Of a stretch of 64,000 bases of DNA, positions 22,485-35,768 are shown piece by piece. A program made the position numbers and the translations under genes. This DNA is from Hordeum vulgare subsp. vulgare (taxonomy: Eukaryota; Streptophyta; Magnoliopsida; Poales; Poaceae). Location: NCBI RefSeq assembly GCF_904849725.1, contig NC_058522.1, forward strand, positions 335,735,029 to 335,799,028. The letters are read 5' to 3'. The notes under the pieces were generated by a model that worked only from the letters and a program-made list of their open reading frames with translations, had not been told where the DNA came from and made no database searches. Position 1 is the first letter of the stretch. Every line of letters starts with the position of its first letter.

Positions 22485-23429
22485 TATAAACAAAATGCAT
22501 GTAAAATTTCACATGTATAGAAAAGATAGCCGCGGAATAACATAACAATATTGACATGTTATATTTATCTCGACTGCTTTATCTCTTCGTCCATTGGTTT
22601 TAAAGTTTTTCAATACATACATCTTATTTCTATCACCCCACCAACAAGAAATAACCTGATGTTCCTTCACCCTCTTTTATCTCGTCTACTACTTGCTCTA
22701 GCTTTCGTGACATCACTCTATACTTGCTCTGGAGTTTTACTGTGGCATGATAAGCTAGCGCTTACTATGCTTGTCAATTGTTATTTTTATGGATTGGAAA
22801 CACCCATATGTAGGTGTGTGTTTATCAACTATTGGATTTTGGACTATCAGACCATTCAAATAAATGCTTCTTATGATTTTTTTGAGCTGGACATAATTCC
22901 ATTCGTGGGTCAAACCAAGCATAGCAAAAACATACTGGTTTTGGAAGATGAAAACTAAAATGTGATAATCATTTACATTGCAACGGGGGCATACATATTC
23001 TAGTACTTCAACATTTATCACGTCTAACATATACCTTAGGATCCTCATGCACATCACATGGGTTTGTCATGGTCATCTTGTCCCGTGGTGAAAACCATCT
23101 TTTGTTCCCCCATCATGGTCACCCTTCTGATCCTCGTTGTGTAGCTCCATCAATTCTACTTCTCCTCGAGACTTTCCTTTGCCCAGGAAGAAGATCAAGT
23201 ATATTATGGAAATAAATTTAACCATGTTGGTAAAGCACCAATGACTTGAATCTATTTCAGGCTTTCATGATGTGAATAGTACCACTATGTGGCATCACAC
23301 CATTGAAATGCAACCTTGGGAGTTGATAAACGGTGCTTCTATTACATTTCTTTTGTCGTCGTCCTTAGAAAAAAAGAGGAGCTCAAAATCAAGAGTGACG
23401 ATCATTCCAAGACAAGTTTTTCATGTTTG
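22485..23429. other. AT-rich stretch, no gene recognised
   Basis: No conserved reading frame, splice pattern or terminal repeat found. The 135-codon frame at 22551-22958 has no recognisable motif. The right side merges without a clear border into retrotransposon internal sequence. Confidence 0.5.
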
Positions 23430-24622
23430 CACCCTAGAAATTGTCATAATATTTTCGAGTTTATTTCCTGAGATATATTGCCATGCAAATTTCACCGTTA
23501 CATCATATGACTAGTTCATTTATCATCATATTGCTTTGCATGATCATATAGAGGTGACATAGCATTTGTAGCAAAGCCACCATTCATTACATTGTTGTAT
23601 TAATGTCACGCTAGATCATTGCACATCCTGGTACACTGTCAGAGGCATTCATATTGAGTCATATCGAGCTTTCATGAGTTGCAAGTAAAAAAAGTGTGAT
23701 GATCATCACTATTTGAGCATTGTCCGAGTGAGGAAAGGATGATGGAGACTATGATTCCCCCACAAGTCGGGAAGAGGCTCCAGACGAAAAATAAAAAATG
23801 GGGGAGGCCAAATGAGCCCACCTTAAGAAAATGAATGAGAGAAAAGAGAGAAGGGACTTTGCTACTATCCTTTACCACACTTGTGCCTCAAAGTGGCAAC
23901 ATGTTCCTCATGTAGAAAGTTTCACGGTATGTTGTTTTCATATGCTAGTGGGAATCATATTATCATTACTATAAACTTGGCTTGTATATTCCGATGACGG
24001 GCTTCCTTAAATTCCTAAGGTCTTCATGAGCAAGCAAGTAGGATGCACACACAACTTAGCTTCATTCGAGCTTTCATACACTTATAGCTCTAGTGCATCA
24101 TTTGCATGGCAATCCCCACTCCTTGCATTGACATCTACCAATGGGCATCTCCATAGCCCGTTGGTACGCCTAGTTGATGTGAGACTATCTTCTCCACTTT
24201 TACAACGTTGATATCTACCACCATATTCTATTCCACCATATGCTATGTCCATGGCTCACGCTCATGCATTGCGTGAAGAATAAAAAGTTGATTCACTTTG
24301 AAAAAGTATGATCCAATTGCCTGGCTTGGATACCTTGGTGCTTAACATTTGTATTAATGTGGTGAATATGGAGCCATGCTTTGCTAATATGAAAGATTAA
24401 TTGGGGGGGGGGGGTAAACATTCTTTTGAGATCGTATACTTTTGAAGATTGATGATTTTGCTGCTTGTGCTTATAATTATTACTATGTTGATGTTTGTTA
24501 ATTCAACGTTTCTTAATGAGCATACATGCAAAAGATTACATATGGATAGCATGTCACATCAAAAATTCTGTTTTTATCATTTACCTACTCGAGGACGAGC
24601 ATGAATTAAGCTTGGGGATGCT
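23430..24622 (+). mobile_element. 3' internal region of a gypsy element, ending in polypurine tract
   Basis: This non-coding stretch resembles, piece by piece, the internal region at about 57370-58490. Examples are the segments around 23463-23480 against 57380-57400, and 23700-23760 (a GAGGAAAGGATGATGGAGAC stretch) against 57640-57690. It ends in TAAGCTTGGGGATG (24607-24620), the polypurine tract abutting the next LTR. A homopolymer of G's lies at about 24402-24413. Confidence 0.72.
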
Positions 24623-26149
24623 TGACGTATCTATAATTTTTAATTGTTCCATGTTGTTATATTATCATCTTAAGATACTTTTTGGGTCATCATGCACAAA
24701 TTATATTATTTTTTAGTACTAATATGTTAACCCAGTGCCTAGTGTTAGTTGTTGTTTTCTGCGTGTTTTTTGTTTTCAGGTTTTGTACCAAATGAAGTCC
24801 AATTGCCACGAAATTTTTTGAGGATTTTTTCTAGACCAAAAGAAGACCTTGAAGCTTCGGAGGAGACCTGAAGCCGCATGAGATGCCCACAAGGCAACAT
24901 GGTGCGGCCAGGGGGTGGTCATGCCCTAATACCTTGTCGCCTCCCTCTGGTTCCTCTTGCCTCGTTCACCGGCCTATAAATTCCCATATATTTCAGAAAC
25001 CCTAAATATATTGATGAAACACTTTTTATGCTATCGCAAGTCTCTGTTTCACGGCGACCCCATTTGGAGCTCCGTTTCGGCACTCTGTCGGAGGGGGATC
25101 GATCACGAAGGGCCTCTTCATCAACCTTGGTGCCCTCGTGATGATGTGTGAGTAATTCACCACAAACCTACGGGTCCGTAGTTAGTATCTAGATGAATTT
25201 CTCTATCTATCTCTCTCTCTCGATCTTGATCTTCAATACAATGATCATCGCATCTTCACTTTGATATATCCGATGTAATTCTTTGTGCGGTGCGTTTGTT
25301 GGAATCCAATGAATTATGGGTTTATGTTCAGATTATTCATGAAAAGTATTTGAATCTTATCTCAGTTTTGTGATTCTTATTTGCATGACCATCATAGCTT
25401 CGTAAATCCGTCTAATCTATTGAATTGCTTTGGCGAAGTAGTTTGATCTTTCTCCAGCGATAGATGTGCGTTGTAGTGGGTTCAACCTGGCGAGTTTCTA
25501 TATCCGAGTGGCAAAAAGGGGACACGATGCGTCTTTGTGTTTCTGCCGCTAAGGATAAAAAATGGGGTTTTATTCGTATTGATTGAGTTTACTTTGTCCA
25601 CATCATGTCATCGTTTTCCAAGCATTACTCTGTTTTACTTACTACTCTAGATGCATGTTGGATAGCGATCGATGGGTAGAGTAATAGTAGGCGCAGGTAG
25701 GAGTCGACGTATTTTCTTATGGACGTGATGCCTATATACACATGACAATTGCCGTGAAAAACACATAACTATCCGATGTTCTATCAATTGCTCAACAGTA
25801 ATTTGTTTACCCACCGTAGGTTGCTTTCATGAGAGATGCCACTAGAGAACACTATGGCCCCCCGATTTTATTCACTTATATATTCAGAAAACTTATAATT
25901 TACTCATTGTTATTATTTTTCTTTCATTTTATTTTGCAAGTCACAACTATCTACTATTATCTATACACCTTATCCGATTGGAAATAACGAGACCAAGGGA
26001 ATTGACAACCATCTTGCACGCGTTGGGTGCAAGTTGTTTGCTCTTTTGCGTGCAGCTGCTGAAGACGGATGGGGATTGATATTCCTATTTGTTCGATAAT
26101 TATTGCTTTCTTAATCAAGGAAAATACTTACCCGCATTGTGCTGCGATA
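24623..26149 (+). repeat. Gypsy LTR flanked by internal sequence on both sides
   Basis: About 1527 bp. It starts TGACGTATCTATAATTTT, a slightly deleted form of the TGATACGTCTCC...CGTATC start seen in the other copies. It ends near GTGCTGCGATA, the position equivalent to the ATCA end elsewhere. A polypurine tract lies directly to its left and a primer binding site about 57 bp to its right, so it acts as the 3' LTR of one internal region and the 5' LTR of another. Confidence 0.72.
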
Positions 26150-26205
26150 ACCAGTTCCTCTTCACGGAAAACATAATGCAGATCACAAGCATGAGGAAGG
26201 ATTTC

Positions 26206-26222
26206 TGGCACCGTTGCCGAGG
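26206..26222 (+). promoter_or_regulatory. Gypsy primer binding site
   Basis: The sequence TGGCACCGTTGCCGAGG downstream of the LTR corresponds to the TGGCGCCGTTGCCGGGG motif of this group, seen also at 50571 (+) and at about 43251-43268 (-). It would pair with a tRNA 3' end to start minus-strand DNA synthesis. Confidence 0.65.
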
Positions 26223-26420
26223 AATATCAACACCAACTATCAAGTAACTTCACATAAATTATCATTCACTTGTTCTTATTATTATTTGTTGTTATATCTT
26301 GCTTGTTTAAAAAAAAATCAAAAATACAAAGTTTGCGTTTGCTTGCTTACCTAGTCACTAGTTTGCATCTTCGCTCTCTAATTTACTTGTCCTACTTCTT
26401 ACTTTGCTTTCTCGGTCACC

Positions 26421-28274
26421 ATGTCTCAATATACTACTAAGTTGTGTGACTTCACAATTACTAATAGTAATGATTTTATTAGTACTCCTATACCGCCCAC
26501 CACTAGTGCAAATGCCTTTGATGTTAATGTTGCATTGCTAAATCTTATCATGAAAGGACAATTTTCGGGAAGTCGTATTGAGGATCTCGCTTCTCATCTT
26601 AATACCATTGTTGAACTTTATGATATGCAAAACAAAAAGTATTTGGATAACGATATTGTAAAATTAAAATTATTTCCTTTTTCGCTGAGAGATAAATCTA
26701 AGGCTTTGTTTTCATCTTTACCACGTAATAGTATTGGAACATGGGATAAGTGAAAGATGCTTTTATTGCCAAGTATTTTCCTCCTGCTAAGATCATATCC
26801 CTTAGAAATCAAATAATGAATTTTGAACAGAAAGATCATAAACATGTTGCACAAGCTTGGCATAGTATGAAATTAATGATTAGAAATTGCCCCCTGCATG
26901 GTTTAAACTTGTGGATGATCATCCAAAATTTATATATGAGACTAAACTTTGTATCCAGAAATCTTCTAGATTCTGCCGTAGGTGGTACCTTCATGGAGGT
27001 GACCTTATGAGAGGCCACAAAACTTCTGGACAACATCATGGAAAACTATTCTCAATGGCATATCGAAAGAGCTCCAAGTGGTAAGAAGGTAAATTCTGTT
27101 GAGGAAATCGCTACCTTGAGTGAAAAAGTGGATTCTCTCATGAATTTGGTTGGTAATAAAAATACTCATGTTGATCCTAATGACATTCCCTTGTCCACTT
27201 TTATTGAGCAAAAAGATAATGCCATTGATGTGAATTTTATCTCGCGAAATAATTTCAATAACAATGCCTATAGGGGTAATTTTAATGTTAGACCATATCT
27301 CGGTAATGTTTCTAGTGGTTATGGCAATTCTTATGGTAATGGAAACCCTTCTACCAACAATAACAAATTCTCCTACGATCTTGAAAATACTATGAAAGAA
27401 TTTATTTATTCTCAAAAGGTTTTCAATACTATGGTAGAGGAAAAGATGCATACGCTTGATACTTTGGCTAAGAACATGGATATAATTGCTCTTGATGTAG
27501 GAACTCTTAAAAGTAAAGCTTTGCCACCCAAGCATAGTTTCAACGAGACTATTAAATATATCCAAATATCTATGAATTAAAGTAGGGAGAGGACCACTAA
27601 GTTGAAATCTAAGTGGGAATTCCTCGAAAAAGCTCCCCCTCGGTTTTTACCAAAACAATGATGAAGATCTTAAAATGATTGGCACTTATCCTATTGAATC
27701 TTTATTTACTTCTGTGAATGTTAATGATAAAGGGACTGCAGATGAGTCAACTTTAGCTAGTGAGCGTATCATCTTCTTGGAGGGTGATGATTCTAATGAT
27801 AAAACTAAAAAAATGGGTTTGGAGAGGTCAAAACTTTAACTAGTGATGTGCCCACTATTTTGGATTACAAGGACTTTAATTATGAAAGCTGCTATATAGT
27901 AGAATGTATTTCCTTGTCGCTTAGCTCACCCAATGCTTATGAACAAAATAAGGCTTCCACTAATCATATAGTGGAAGCAATGATAAAAGCATATGATGAG
28001 AAACTTGAACTTGAAGTTTCTATTCCTAGAAAATTGCATGAAGAGTGGGAACCTACTATAAAAATAAATATAAATAATTATGAATGCAATGCTTTATGTC
28101 ACCATGGTGCTACTGTTTCAACAATACCTAAATCTCTATGTGATGTGCTTGGTCTCACTAATATCCAAGAGTGTTCCCTAAACTTGCATCTTGCGGATTC
28201 TACCACTAAGAAACCCTTAGGTAGGATTAATGATGTTCTCATAATTGCAAATAAAAATTACGTGTATGTATATT
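26421..28274 (+). pseudogene. Gypsy gag with protease-like end, broken and interrupted
   Basis: Begins MSQYTTKLCDF. The gag core KLKLFPFSLRDKSKALFSSL is followed by a TGA at 26751, best explained by loss of one base, since the next frame continues KDAFIAKYFPPAKI. A further in-frame TGA lies at 27008. An Asn-rich linker and a coiled segment follow (27038-27580). The final part (27848-28274) is a retropepsin-like domain. The active-site region reads LCHHGATVSTIPKS, where the sister copy at 42285 (-) has LCDLGAS, so the catalytic Asp has become His. The copia element cuts the frame at 28274. No RT follows. Confidence 0.85.
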
Positions 28275-29845
28275 TGTTAGGGCATTTTCCCGCCTTAGTA
28301 TTTTGGTGATGACGACAACTCATTATCTGATATAATTGTGTGTCAAGTTCTTCAGGTACCCCACTTTGGACACAAGATGATTGGGGTTTCACTCCAAATG
28401 GAAACGAACGAAGACGGTGTGCTCTATGTGTTTATTCCTTTTGGTTGTAGGGAACCCGTACTATTAAGAGGGAATTCACATCGGAAGGTAGTGGGTAAAT
28501 CAATGCACATACACATCTTTTATCTCCCACCCAGATTCCTTTCGATCCTGAGAGAGGTCCTCATTTCTTCTCCTATGAGCAAGTTTCTCTCCTAGTGGTT
28601 GTACCATTAGTTCCAGTGGTTGTACCACTCGGATGAGTACATCAAGTAAAACTCCCACTCAAGGGCTCTCAGGGTGTTGCCCAACGGTTGTACCGTCGAA
28701 GCGCCTCTGGCGGTTGTACCAGCCCAGTACCACTCCACCACCGGACTTGTTTCTGGTTTTGTGTTGTATTTGGGCGGTTGCGGGCCAGTAGTTCCAGTCA
28801 TACCTCCTAACCGGTACTACCGGTGTCCAGGGCGGTTGTAGCGCCCAGAACTTAGCCGCATCGTCGTATCCCTCATTGTGGTTGCACGGTGGAAACCACC
28901 GCCCAACACCGCTCGAGGGTGATTCTTCTTTGTTTCCAAGCGGTTCATGGGCAGTGGTGGGGCGGTTGTTCGTGCCCCCTTCAATGACTGCTACTACCTC
29001 CCATGCCACCGGTTGTACCGGGGGTTAGGGGTGGTGCGAATTATCTGTGTGCACCGGTTGTACCGTTGCACACAACGGTTGTACCGCCCGTGTGAGAAAC
29101 TATCTGTAACGGTTGGAAATAAGGCAAACTATATAAAGAGGTGCTTCTTCCACCTCCAACCTACCTCTTACCTCTCTCTCTCCATCATTAATGCCCTCCA
29201 AGCTTTCTTGCCCGATCTCTCTCTATAGCCACTCAAACTTGTTGTTTTGCTAGGGATTGAAGGAGGAGATCTAGATCTACACTTCCACCAAAGGAAACTT
29301 GATCCCCCATACTTTCTTGTGTGTATTTTGTTACTCTTGAGTGTTTGAGCACCCTAGACGGAAGATGTCACCTCGAAGCCATAGTCCATTGAGGTGAAGC
29401 TTTGTGGTTTTGTTGGGAGCCTCCAATTCAGTTGTGGAGATTGCCCCAACCTTGTTCATAAAGGTTCGGTTGCCACCTTCAAGGATACCACTAGTGGAAT
29501 CACGACATCTCGCATTATGTGAGGGCATGAGGAGAATACGGTGACCTTAGTGGCATCTTGGGGAGCATTGTGACCCCACACCGCTCTAACAGAGATGTAC
29601 TTCCCCTCAAAAGGAAGGGACTTCGGAGACACATCCTCGTCTTCATAGGTTCCACTTGTGGTAAATTCTTACCTTTACTTGCATTTGTTACTTGCTTGTT
29701 ATTGTTGTTGTTAGCATCATATAGGTTGCTCACATAGTTTCATATCTAGACAACCTATTTGTTGCTAAACTTAATTTGTTAAAGAAAAGCTTAAAATCAG
29801 TAGTTGCCTATTCACCCCCTCTAGTCAACCATATCGATCCTTTCA
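28275..29845 (+). repeat. 5' LTR of copia element
   Basis: About 1571 bp, TGTTAGGGC...CCTTTCA. It contains seven exact copies of GGTTGTACC between 28597 and 29085, often extended to the palindrome-like CGGTTGTACCG. A TATA-like box (ATATAAAG) lies at 29131-29138 about 45 bp after the last copies, so the repeats sit where an LTR enhancer would. Confidence 0.8.
29131..29138 (+). promoter_or_regulatory. TATA-like box in copia LTR
   Basis: ATATAAAG inside the 5' LTR, downstream of the GGTTGTACC cluster and followed by a pyrimidine-rich stretch (29141-29185) that could hold the transcription start. Position is inferred from sequence alone. Confidence 0.45.
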
Positions 29846-29847
29846 AT

Positions 29848-29859
29848 TGGTATCAGAGC
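29848..29859 (+). promoter_or_regulatory. Copia primer binding site
   Basis: TGGTATCAGAGC, the motif complementary to the 3' end of plant initiator tRNA-Met used by most copia elements, two bases after the LTR ends. Confidence 0.92.
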
Positions 29860-29896
29860 TATATCTATTTGTTAAGACTTTCCCCACCCAAATAGT

Positions 29897-31914
29897 ATGG
29901 TTGACGAAGGGGTTCAGGTTGTGGGGTCACCCGAGGCCGTGGATGTGAACTCGGTCTCCAGATAGGATCTAAATGAGGCTATTTCCTCTCTTAGATCCTC
30001 AGTGGCTACAGAGGTCAAACCCATGCTTAAAGATTTTCTTTAAGGCGTAAAACTTCCTATTGGTCTAATGCATGTGGTTAATCCTACTGCTTCGGAGTCG
30101 GATGCCAACTCCGAGAAGGAGAAGGACAATAGTGATAAGAATAAGTTGCCTCAAGGAATGAGCGGGGCGGATACCTATGCCTCGGTTCCTCCTCCCTCGG
30201 TCTATGGAGGACCGGTTCACCCACCACATATTATTAACCTTTCCCCCCTCCTAAACTTGCTAAGAATAATTTTACTAATTGGGTTTTTCGTATCAAGGCT
30301 CATTTGAATCACAGATCAACACAACTTTGGAGAATCATTGAGCAAGGGTACTACCCACATGATCCAAGCAACCTCACTCCAAGAGAAGAGGTTGACAATC
30401 AACTCAATCATTCCGCCTTATTCATCCTTCAAGCAGTTATTCCCAGTGAAGATCTTGATCACTTGCGCCCCTTCACTCATGCGAAAGATTGTTGGGAACA
30501 CATTATTTCCATGTACAAGGGAAGCTCAAGTATTCAATGGTCCAACTGTGAAGTGATTCTTGATGCGGCCGATGAATTTGTGATGCTTGATGACGAGGAC
30601 CCTCGTGAGCTCTACCAGAGAGTGAAAACTGTTTTCGTTGCTCTTCAAGATCATGGAATCAAGGATGTGGATGACATTTGGATCAAGCGGAAGTTTATCA
30701 AGGTTATCATGCCTTTCAACAAGGCCACATACTCCATCATTCGTCAAAGGCCAGACTTTCACTCATTGTCCTCAAGCAATGTGTTGGATGAGTTCATAGC
30801 CATGAACATACTGAACAAGACCATCGACAATGCTCTAGCTCATGTCCAACGGTCAAGAAAAGACTCCTCCAACCTTACTTTGAAGGCTAATGTTGTTTTG
30901 GAGGAAGATGAAGAAGAATAAGAAGAAAGTTATCCCGAAGACACCAAATATGCTTATCGCGAGCACATGGCTCTTGCGTCAAGGAAATTTTGGGGGAACA
31001 AGAGAAACTCAAGCCCCAACTTCTCCAAGAACAACTCAAGTGGGTCCAATGGCAAGCAACGCGTGAGGGCTTGCTACAATTGTGGCAATGTGAGTCACTT
31101 TGTGGCAGATTGTCCTTATGAGGAGAGGGAAGACAATGGTGGCAAGCTTATTCACAAAGACAAGGCCGAGCCCTTCCCCAACAAGAACAACTTCTCCAAG
31201 AAGATGCCCTAAAAGGTGTTGGTGGCTCAAGAAGAGTACCTCTCCGATGAGGATGAGGACGATGATACAAGCGGTGAAGTAATGGGAATGGCCACGGTGG
31301 CCATTGCATCCTCTTCTCCAAGCAAGGTTTCCCTCTTCGACGCCCCCAATGAGAACCACATTGCCAAGTGCCTTATCGCCAAGGCATGCAACAAGGTAAC
31401 CCCCAACATCAAAACTACCATTTCCACTACCCCTTCTCCTATGGATATTGGAGATGAAAAAGAGGAGGTAAAGGTTGAGGAAAATTCCTTTGATAGTTTC
31501 ATAAGATAGTTCAAGGGTAACACCAAGAAGCATTTTTTTGCTCTCTTGGAACAACTAGGTGAGTCTAGTGACCTCATCGAATCTCATGAAGAGATTATCT
31601 CTACTTTACAGGGACATAGTCGTGACTATGCCGACAAGATAGCAGATCTTTTCATTTCTCTTGAGGAAGAGCGATGTCTTCGTTTGGCTCTTGAGGAGTC
31701 ACACAACAATGACCTTGCCAAATTACAAAAAGATCACATTCATGCTCTTGTTCTTACTCGTGTGCTCAAATCCGAAAAGGCTGCACTTGGAGTTGACCTT
31801 GGTGGAGTCAAGGAAGAGTTTGTCACACTTGACAAGGCTGACAAGGCTTTGAAGAGTGTTCATGCTTCTCTTAAAGAGTCTCATGCTCAACTCCAAGTAA
31901 AACTTACTAAGTAA
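29897..31914 (+). pseudogene. Copia gag (UBN2 domain and zinc knuckle), broken
   Basis: The frame starts at ATG 29897 (MVDEGVQVVGSPE). In-frame stops lie at 29963 and 30041, and a frameshift near 30240-30300 leads to a clear capsid-like domain (30304-30921, with LWRIIEQGYYPHD and HAKDCWEHIISMYKG). Further stops are at 30919, 31210, 31507 and 31912, all in one frame. A CCHC zinc knuckle (CYNCGNVSHFVADC, CX2CX4HX4C) is at 31072-31113. The last part (31546-31914) is a Leu/Glu-rich coiled-coil region. Gag would form the particle and bind RNA. This copy cannot. Confidence 0.88.
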
Positions 31915-32477
31915 ATAACCACATGTTCTCCTTTTGTATTAATTGATAATTCCCATGCTACTAACCCGTGTTGTGAGCATATGCATCTTGTGGAAGATAA
32001 TGCCAAGTTAAAAGAGAAACTTGATAAAGGCCTTGTGACATGCATCCAAGGCGAAAAGAATCTTAATGACATTTTGAGCAATCAAAAGGAAGTAGTTGCA
32101 AAGGAAGATTTTGGGTTTACACCCCCAAGTCCAAGAAGAACAAGAAGACCAAGACCAAGCAACCTCCCCGGTTAAGGAAACCTTTGTTAAAGCCAGGTAG
32201 GGTACTCATGAGAAGAAGAAGGACAAAGCTAAGGGTGATAATGCCAAGAAGGGCAAAACCCTCCCTTCCAACAACGTCGACGACTTTAACCCCTATTATG
32301 TTTTATGTCGTGCTAGTGATGGAAATTTCTTTGCTAAATTTGTTGGTTATCCTTATGAGTACATTGAATGGTCTATTTGGGTTCATAAGATCCTTGTTAC
32401 TAAGTTGAAAGGGTCCATTAAAGAATGGGTGCCTAAATCCAAGCATTGATCTTATGTAGGATTTTGCTTCCGGAGGA

Positions 32478-35400
32478 GTGTCATGGTTGCTTCATAGTGG
32501 AGCAACAAATCATATGACTGTAAGCAAGGACTTGGTGGTGGACATTCATATCGTCCCATCCGTGACCACCCAAGTCTCCTTTGGTGATGATGTGATTCCA
32601 AAGGTATTGGGTCTTGGCAAGGTGGTAATCTCTTTGGAACTTACCATTGAGAATGTCATGCTTGTTGAGACCCTTGCCTACAATTTACTTTCCGTTCATC
32701 AACTTGCACTCGTGGGTTTTAATACGTTCTTTAGTGTTGACTCCGTGGACCTTTTGTGGAGAAAGACTCTTAAAGTAGCCTTTATTGGGCAAGTCGAGAA
32801 CGGTCTCTATGTGGTTAACTTCTCGGAGCGACCCACTAAGACCGCTACTTGCCTAATGGCTAAAGTTGACGTGGGATGGCTTTGCCATCACGGGCTAGCC
32901 CATGTCAATATGAGATCTTTGCAAAGCCTCCTCAAAGGGGATCACATTCTTGGATTGGAAGGAAAGCTACATGAGACGGCCCACCAACCCACAACTGCCA
33001 TCTACTCAAAAAGGACCTTGGAGCTCCTTCACATGGATCTCTTTGGTCCTCCATCTTTCGATAGTATTGGGGGAAGAAAGTATTGCTTGGTGATAGTGTA
33101 TGAGTACTCAAGGTACACTTGGGTATACTTCTTAAATAGGAAGTGCGGGACCCAACAAACCATCATCGAGTTTGCCAATGAAGCTCAACGTCAACACGAG
33201 GAAAAGATATTGATGATTAGAAGTGACAATGGCACCGAATTCTACACCTTGAATGAGTTTCTTAGTGATGAGGGTATCAAGCACTAATACTCCGCACCAT
33301 ATAACCCTCAACAAAATGGTGTAGCGGAAAGGAAGAACCTGACGTTGATGGGTGCAACAAGGACCATGATGGCGGAATTCAAATCTCCGTATAAATTTTG
33401 GACCGAAGCCATCAACACCACATGTCATGCATCTAATCGGCTCTACCTCCGCAGAGGCTTGAACATGATTACTTATGAAATTCTTACCGGTAACAAGCCC
33501 AACCTCAAGTACTTCCGGGTGTTCGGTTGTAAGTGTTTCATTCTCATAAAGGTGCTCGTTTATATAAATTTGAACCTAGAGATCAAGAGGGCATATTTGT
33601 TGGTTATGCTACAAACTCTCGTGCTTATCGTGTCCTCAACAAGTCTAATGGACTCATTGGGGAGACGTGTAATGTGGATTTTGATGAAAATAATGGCTCC
33701 CAAGTGGAACAAAGTGGTCTTTGTGATGTAGGTGATGAAATTCCTCCCCAAGCCATAAGAAGAATGGGTGTGAGACACTTCCTACCCGTTGAGGAACCCC
33801 TTGTGGCTGAAGGAGAAGGACAATGTTCCACACAAGTGGAACCATCACCAACACAAGACCCACACGCCTCCGAAGAACAAAGTGAAGGTCCTCAACCTTG
33901 TGATCAAGATCAAGGACAAGATCAACCTCATGATGGTAGTTCACCAAGTGATGTCTTTGATCAAGCTCACACCTTCGAGAAAGCTCAAGTTCAAGAGCAA
34001 GCTCAATATAAAAAGCAAGCTCACGATGGCGGTCAAGGTCACAAAAAGGTTCCTCCTCAACTTTCCATGGAGGAGATTGGAGAAAGACGTGCCGACAAGA
34101 GTGCTGTCAAGCTTCAAAAAAGACAACATGTGTTGGAGAATGTCTACGGCAGCTTCCAGAGAGGGGTAACCACTCATAGACAATTAGCAAACTTTAGTGC
34201 GCATCATGTGTTTGTTTCTTGCATTGAACCCCTAAAGGTACAAGAAGCGCTCGAGGACATGGAGTGGTTTGAATCCATGCATGATGAGCTCAACAACTTC
34301 GAGCGCAACAAAGTGTGTCGGTTGGTGCCAATACCAAAGGAGAACCACAATATCATTGGAACTAAATGGATCTCTAAGAACAAGCAAGATGCAAACGGTG
34401 TCGTCATTCTCAACAAGGTAACATTGGTAGCACAAGGCTACTCCCAAGTCGAGGGTATCGACTACGGTGAAACCTTTGATCTCGTTGCTCGCCTTGAATA
34501 TATTTGCATGTTCTTGCATTTGCTTCTCATCATAACTTCAAATTATATCAAATGGATGCGAAGAGTGCATTTCTTAATGGCCCCCTTAAGGAGTTGGTAT
34601 ATGTCAAGCCACCCCCAGGGTTCAAGGATCCCAAGTTCCCCAATCATGTGTACATTCTCAATAAGGCACTCTATGGCCTTAAACAAGCCCCACGTGCATG
34701 GTATGAGCACCTTACCGAGATGTTACGAGATCGTGGGTTAGAATTTGGGAAAATTGACCCCACTCTTTTCACAAAGAAAGTCAAAGGGAGCGTGTTCATA
34801 TTCCAACTATATATTGATGATATTATCTTTGGTTCTCCTAACAAAGCTTTGGATGAAGAGTTTGCCACACTAATGACCAAAGAGTTTGAGATGTCTATGA
34901 TGGGAGAGTTGAATTTCTTCCTTGGATTCGAAGTCAAGCAACGAAGTCAAGGAAACTTCATCGATCAAGCAAAATATACTCAAGACATGCTCAAGAGGTT
35001 CAAGATGGATGATCTCAAATCGGCCAAGGCAAACACTCCCATGCCTCTCAAATGCCAACTTGACTTAGATCCCAATGGTAAAGCTGTGAATCAAAAGGTA
35101 TATCGCTCTATGATTGTCTCCTTGCTTTACCTTTGTGCATCTAGACCGGATATTTTGTTGAGTGTGGGAATTTGTGCAGGATTTCAATCTGCGCCTAAGG
35201 AAAGTCACCTGGTGGTTGTCAAGCGAATCTTTCAATATTTGGCTCATTCCCTAAACTTTGGCTTATGGTATCCCTAAGGTACTTCATTTATCTCATAGGA
35301 TATTCCAACTCGGATTGGGCGGGAGACAGTGTGGAGAGGAAGTCAACTTTCGGAGGTTGCCAATTCCTTGGTTGCTCTCTGGTAAGTTGGTCTTCAAAGA

Positions 35401-35768
35401 AACAAAACAATGTTTCTGTCTCGTCCATCGAGGCCGAGTATATAGTTGCTGCAAGTTGCTGCGCTCAGTTGCTTTGGATGAGAGAATCTTTAAAGGATTA
35501 CCGTGTCACTTGTGAAAAAATGCCTCTTTATTGTGATAATGAAAGTGCAATCTCGATCTCCAACAACCCGGTTCAACACTGCAAGACGAAGCACATTGAT
35601 ATTCGTCACCATTTCATCTGGGATCATATCAAGCGTGGGGAGATTGATCTTATTCACCTCAACACTAATGAACAACTTGCAGATATTTTCATGAAGCCAT
35701 TGGATGAAGCAAGATTTCGTGAGTTAAGGCATGAGCTAAATATCACTGATTCGAGCAATGTGGATTGA
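32478..35768 (+). pseudogene. Copia pol: protease, integrase, RT, RNase H (broken)
   Basis: The protease active site reads LLHSGATNHMT at 32478-32520, with His in place of the catalytic Asp. The GAG-pre-integrase region (WLCHHGLAHVNMRSL) and integrase follow, with DLFGP, RSDNGTEF and GVAERKN supplying D, D and E. A TAA at 33285-33287 interrupts the core. Frameshifts lie near 33540, 34500-34510 and 35270. RT has MDAKSAFLNG, ALYGLKQAPRAWYE and the catalytic LYIDDIIFGS (34806-34835). RNase H has SDWAGD, SSIEAEYIVA and CDNESA. The order protease-integrase-RT-RNase H is diagnostic of Ty1/copia. It would copy and insert the element if intact. Confidence 0.93.

Noticed and set aside
22551..22958. 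135-codon frame between the MITE and the gypsy remnant
   Set aside because: No motif, no splice-linked neighbours, and it is AT-rich with no codon bias. It is not better than chance.
28597..29085. GGTTGTACC repeats as a CRISPR array
   Set aside because: The repeats are only 9-11 bp, irregularly spaced, occur in both orientations elsewhere, and lie in a plant LTR.
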